Below, piece after piece: positions 5,857-6,263 of a stretch of 6,263 nt of DNA (its first letter is position 1; each line of letters starts with the position of its first letter). The position numbers and the translations under genes are program-made. The notes under the pieces are model-generated. The model searched no databases, was not told the DNA's origin, and was given only the letters and a program-made list of their open reading frames with translations. This stretch comes from Verrucomicrobiota bacterium (lineage in GTDB: Bacteria > Verrucomicrobiota > Verrucomicrobiia > Limisphaerales > UBA1412), in the NCBI GenBank assembly GCA_017557085.1, contig JAFZAR010000250.1, positions 1 through 6,263 on the forward strand, read 5' to 3'.

Positions 5857-6263
5857 CTATTTTTGAGTTCTTCCAAAGTGTTCATCCATGAACTGAAGGT
5901 AATTGCTCCAGTCATACTCAAGGATATTGTGTTTGCCGGCGCGCAGGTGGTAGCCGTTGTAGCCGTGGACCGGTTTCTCGATTTCCGGCATCGTGTCCGC
6001 GGGCAGAGCGTTCTGGACACCGTAGATTTTGAAGACCGGGTTGGCCAGCTTCAGACTGGTGAACTCGCCTTCGGGATCGGCCCAGGCATCCTCGCTGGCA
6101 CTGGCCACATACACATGACGCGGCGCGATCAGCGAGATCAACTCGTGCTGGTCAAACGGCATTTCCTTGTCGTGTCCCACGTAATTCTGATAATTCTTGC
6201 AGAACCAGTAGGGGAAGTTGCGGCAGAGATCGGCGATCGTTTCGCCTTGCATCCTGCGTGTCA
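5857..6263 (-). CDS. CE15 glucuronoyl esterase, C-terminal part (5' end outside the window)
   Basis: The frame is open through the right edge, so the ATG at 6252 is probably an internal Met. Numbering from that Met, about 131 residues are visible of a family usually around 400 or more. Recognisable CE15 blocks are FPYWFCKNY (13-21), MPFDQHELISLIAPRHVYVA (31-50), SASEDAWADPEGEF (51-64), and a C-terminal YHLRAGKHN (101-109) followed by EYDW (112-115), where the family has its catalytic His region. The nucleophile Ser motif (GxSRxG type) would lie upstream and cannot be seen. CE15 enzymes are alpha/beta hydrolases that cleave 4-O-methyl-glucuronoyl esters, including those linking glucuronoxylan to lignin; they are normally secreted. 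The gene is first of the three in this minus-strand operon as far as visible. Acetyl xylan esterase-like relatives share the fold, but the DQHxLxxLIAPRxVYVASAxED block favours CE15. Confidence 0.85.
   Translation of the reverse strand, partial: TRRMQGETIADLCRNFPYWFCKNYQNYVGHDKEMPFDQHELISLIAPRHVYVASASEDAWADPEGEFTSLKLANPVFKIYGVQNALPADTMPEIEKPVHGYNGYHLRAGKHNILEYDWSNYLQFMDEHFGRTQK

Overview
The window looks like part of a bacterial chromosome from the PVC group (Lentisphaerota, Kiritimatiellota or Verrucomicrobiota). This is inference from gene content: a GH76 glycosidase, a DUF1080 protein, a CE15 glucuronoyl esterase, secreted propeller-like proteins and a GspG-like membrane protein. No rRNA, tRNA or housekeeping marker is present to fix the taxon. 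No mobile element, CRISPR array or RNA gene was seen.

Layout. Positions 1-811 are AT-rich and carry two small plus-strand genes: an unrecognised protein of about 101 residues, possibly missing its start, and a 160-residue membrane-anchored protein whose C-terminal half resembles the GspG pseudopilin domain. A poorly explained 172-base stretch follows, with a possible 30-codon ORF directly after the second stop. From 984 the composition becomes GC-richer. Three plus-strand genes lie close together: a secreted GH76 family protein (984-2186), a secreted DUF1080/3-keto-disaccharide hydrolase-like protein (2244-3026) and a tRNA-dihydrouridine synthase (frame ending at 4028). The Dus gene has a real start-site problem. 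Its conserved FMN-site motif runs upstream of the first ATG, in a frame with no ATG, GTG or TTG before the preceding gene's stop.

From 4094 to the right edge all genes are on the minus strand and read towards the Dus gene. In transcription order they are the C-terminal part of a CE15 glucuronoyl esterase (cut by the window edge), then two secreted paralogues that look like beta-propellers. The gaps are 9 and 11 bases, so this is very probably one operon. It ends in a well-formed intrinsic terminator at 4040-4074, oriented for the minus strand.

How the genes fit together (inference). GH76 (alpha-1,6-mannan), CE15 (glucuronoyl esters in glucuronoxylan-lignin) and DUF1080 point to breakdown of complex glycans outside the cytoplasm. 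The two propeller-like proteins are the least understood part. Their link to the esterase through the operon is the best clue to their role. The Dus enzyme is a tRNA-modification gene that probably only shares transcription with its neighbours.
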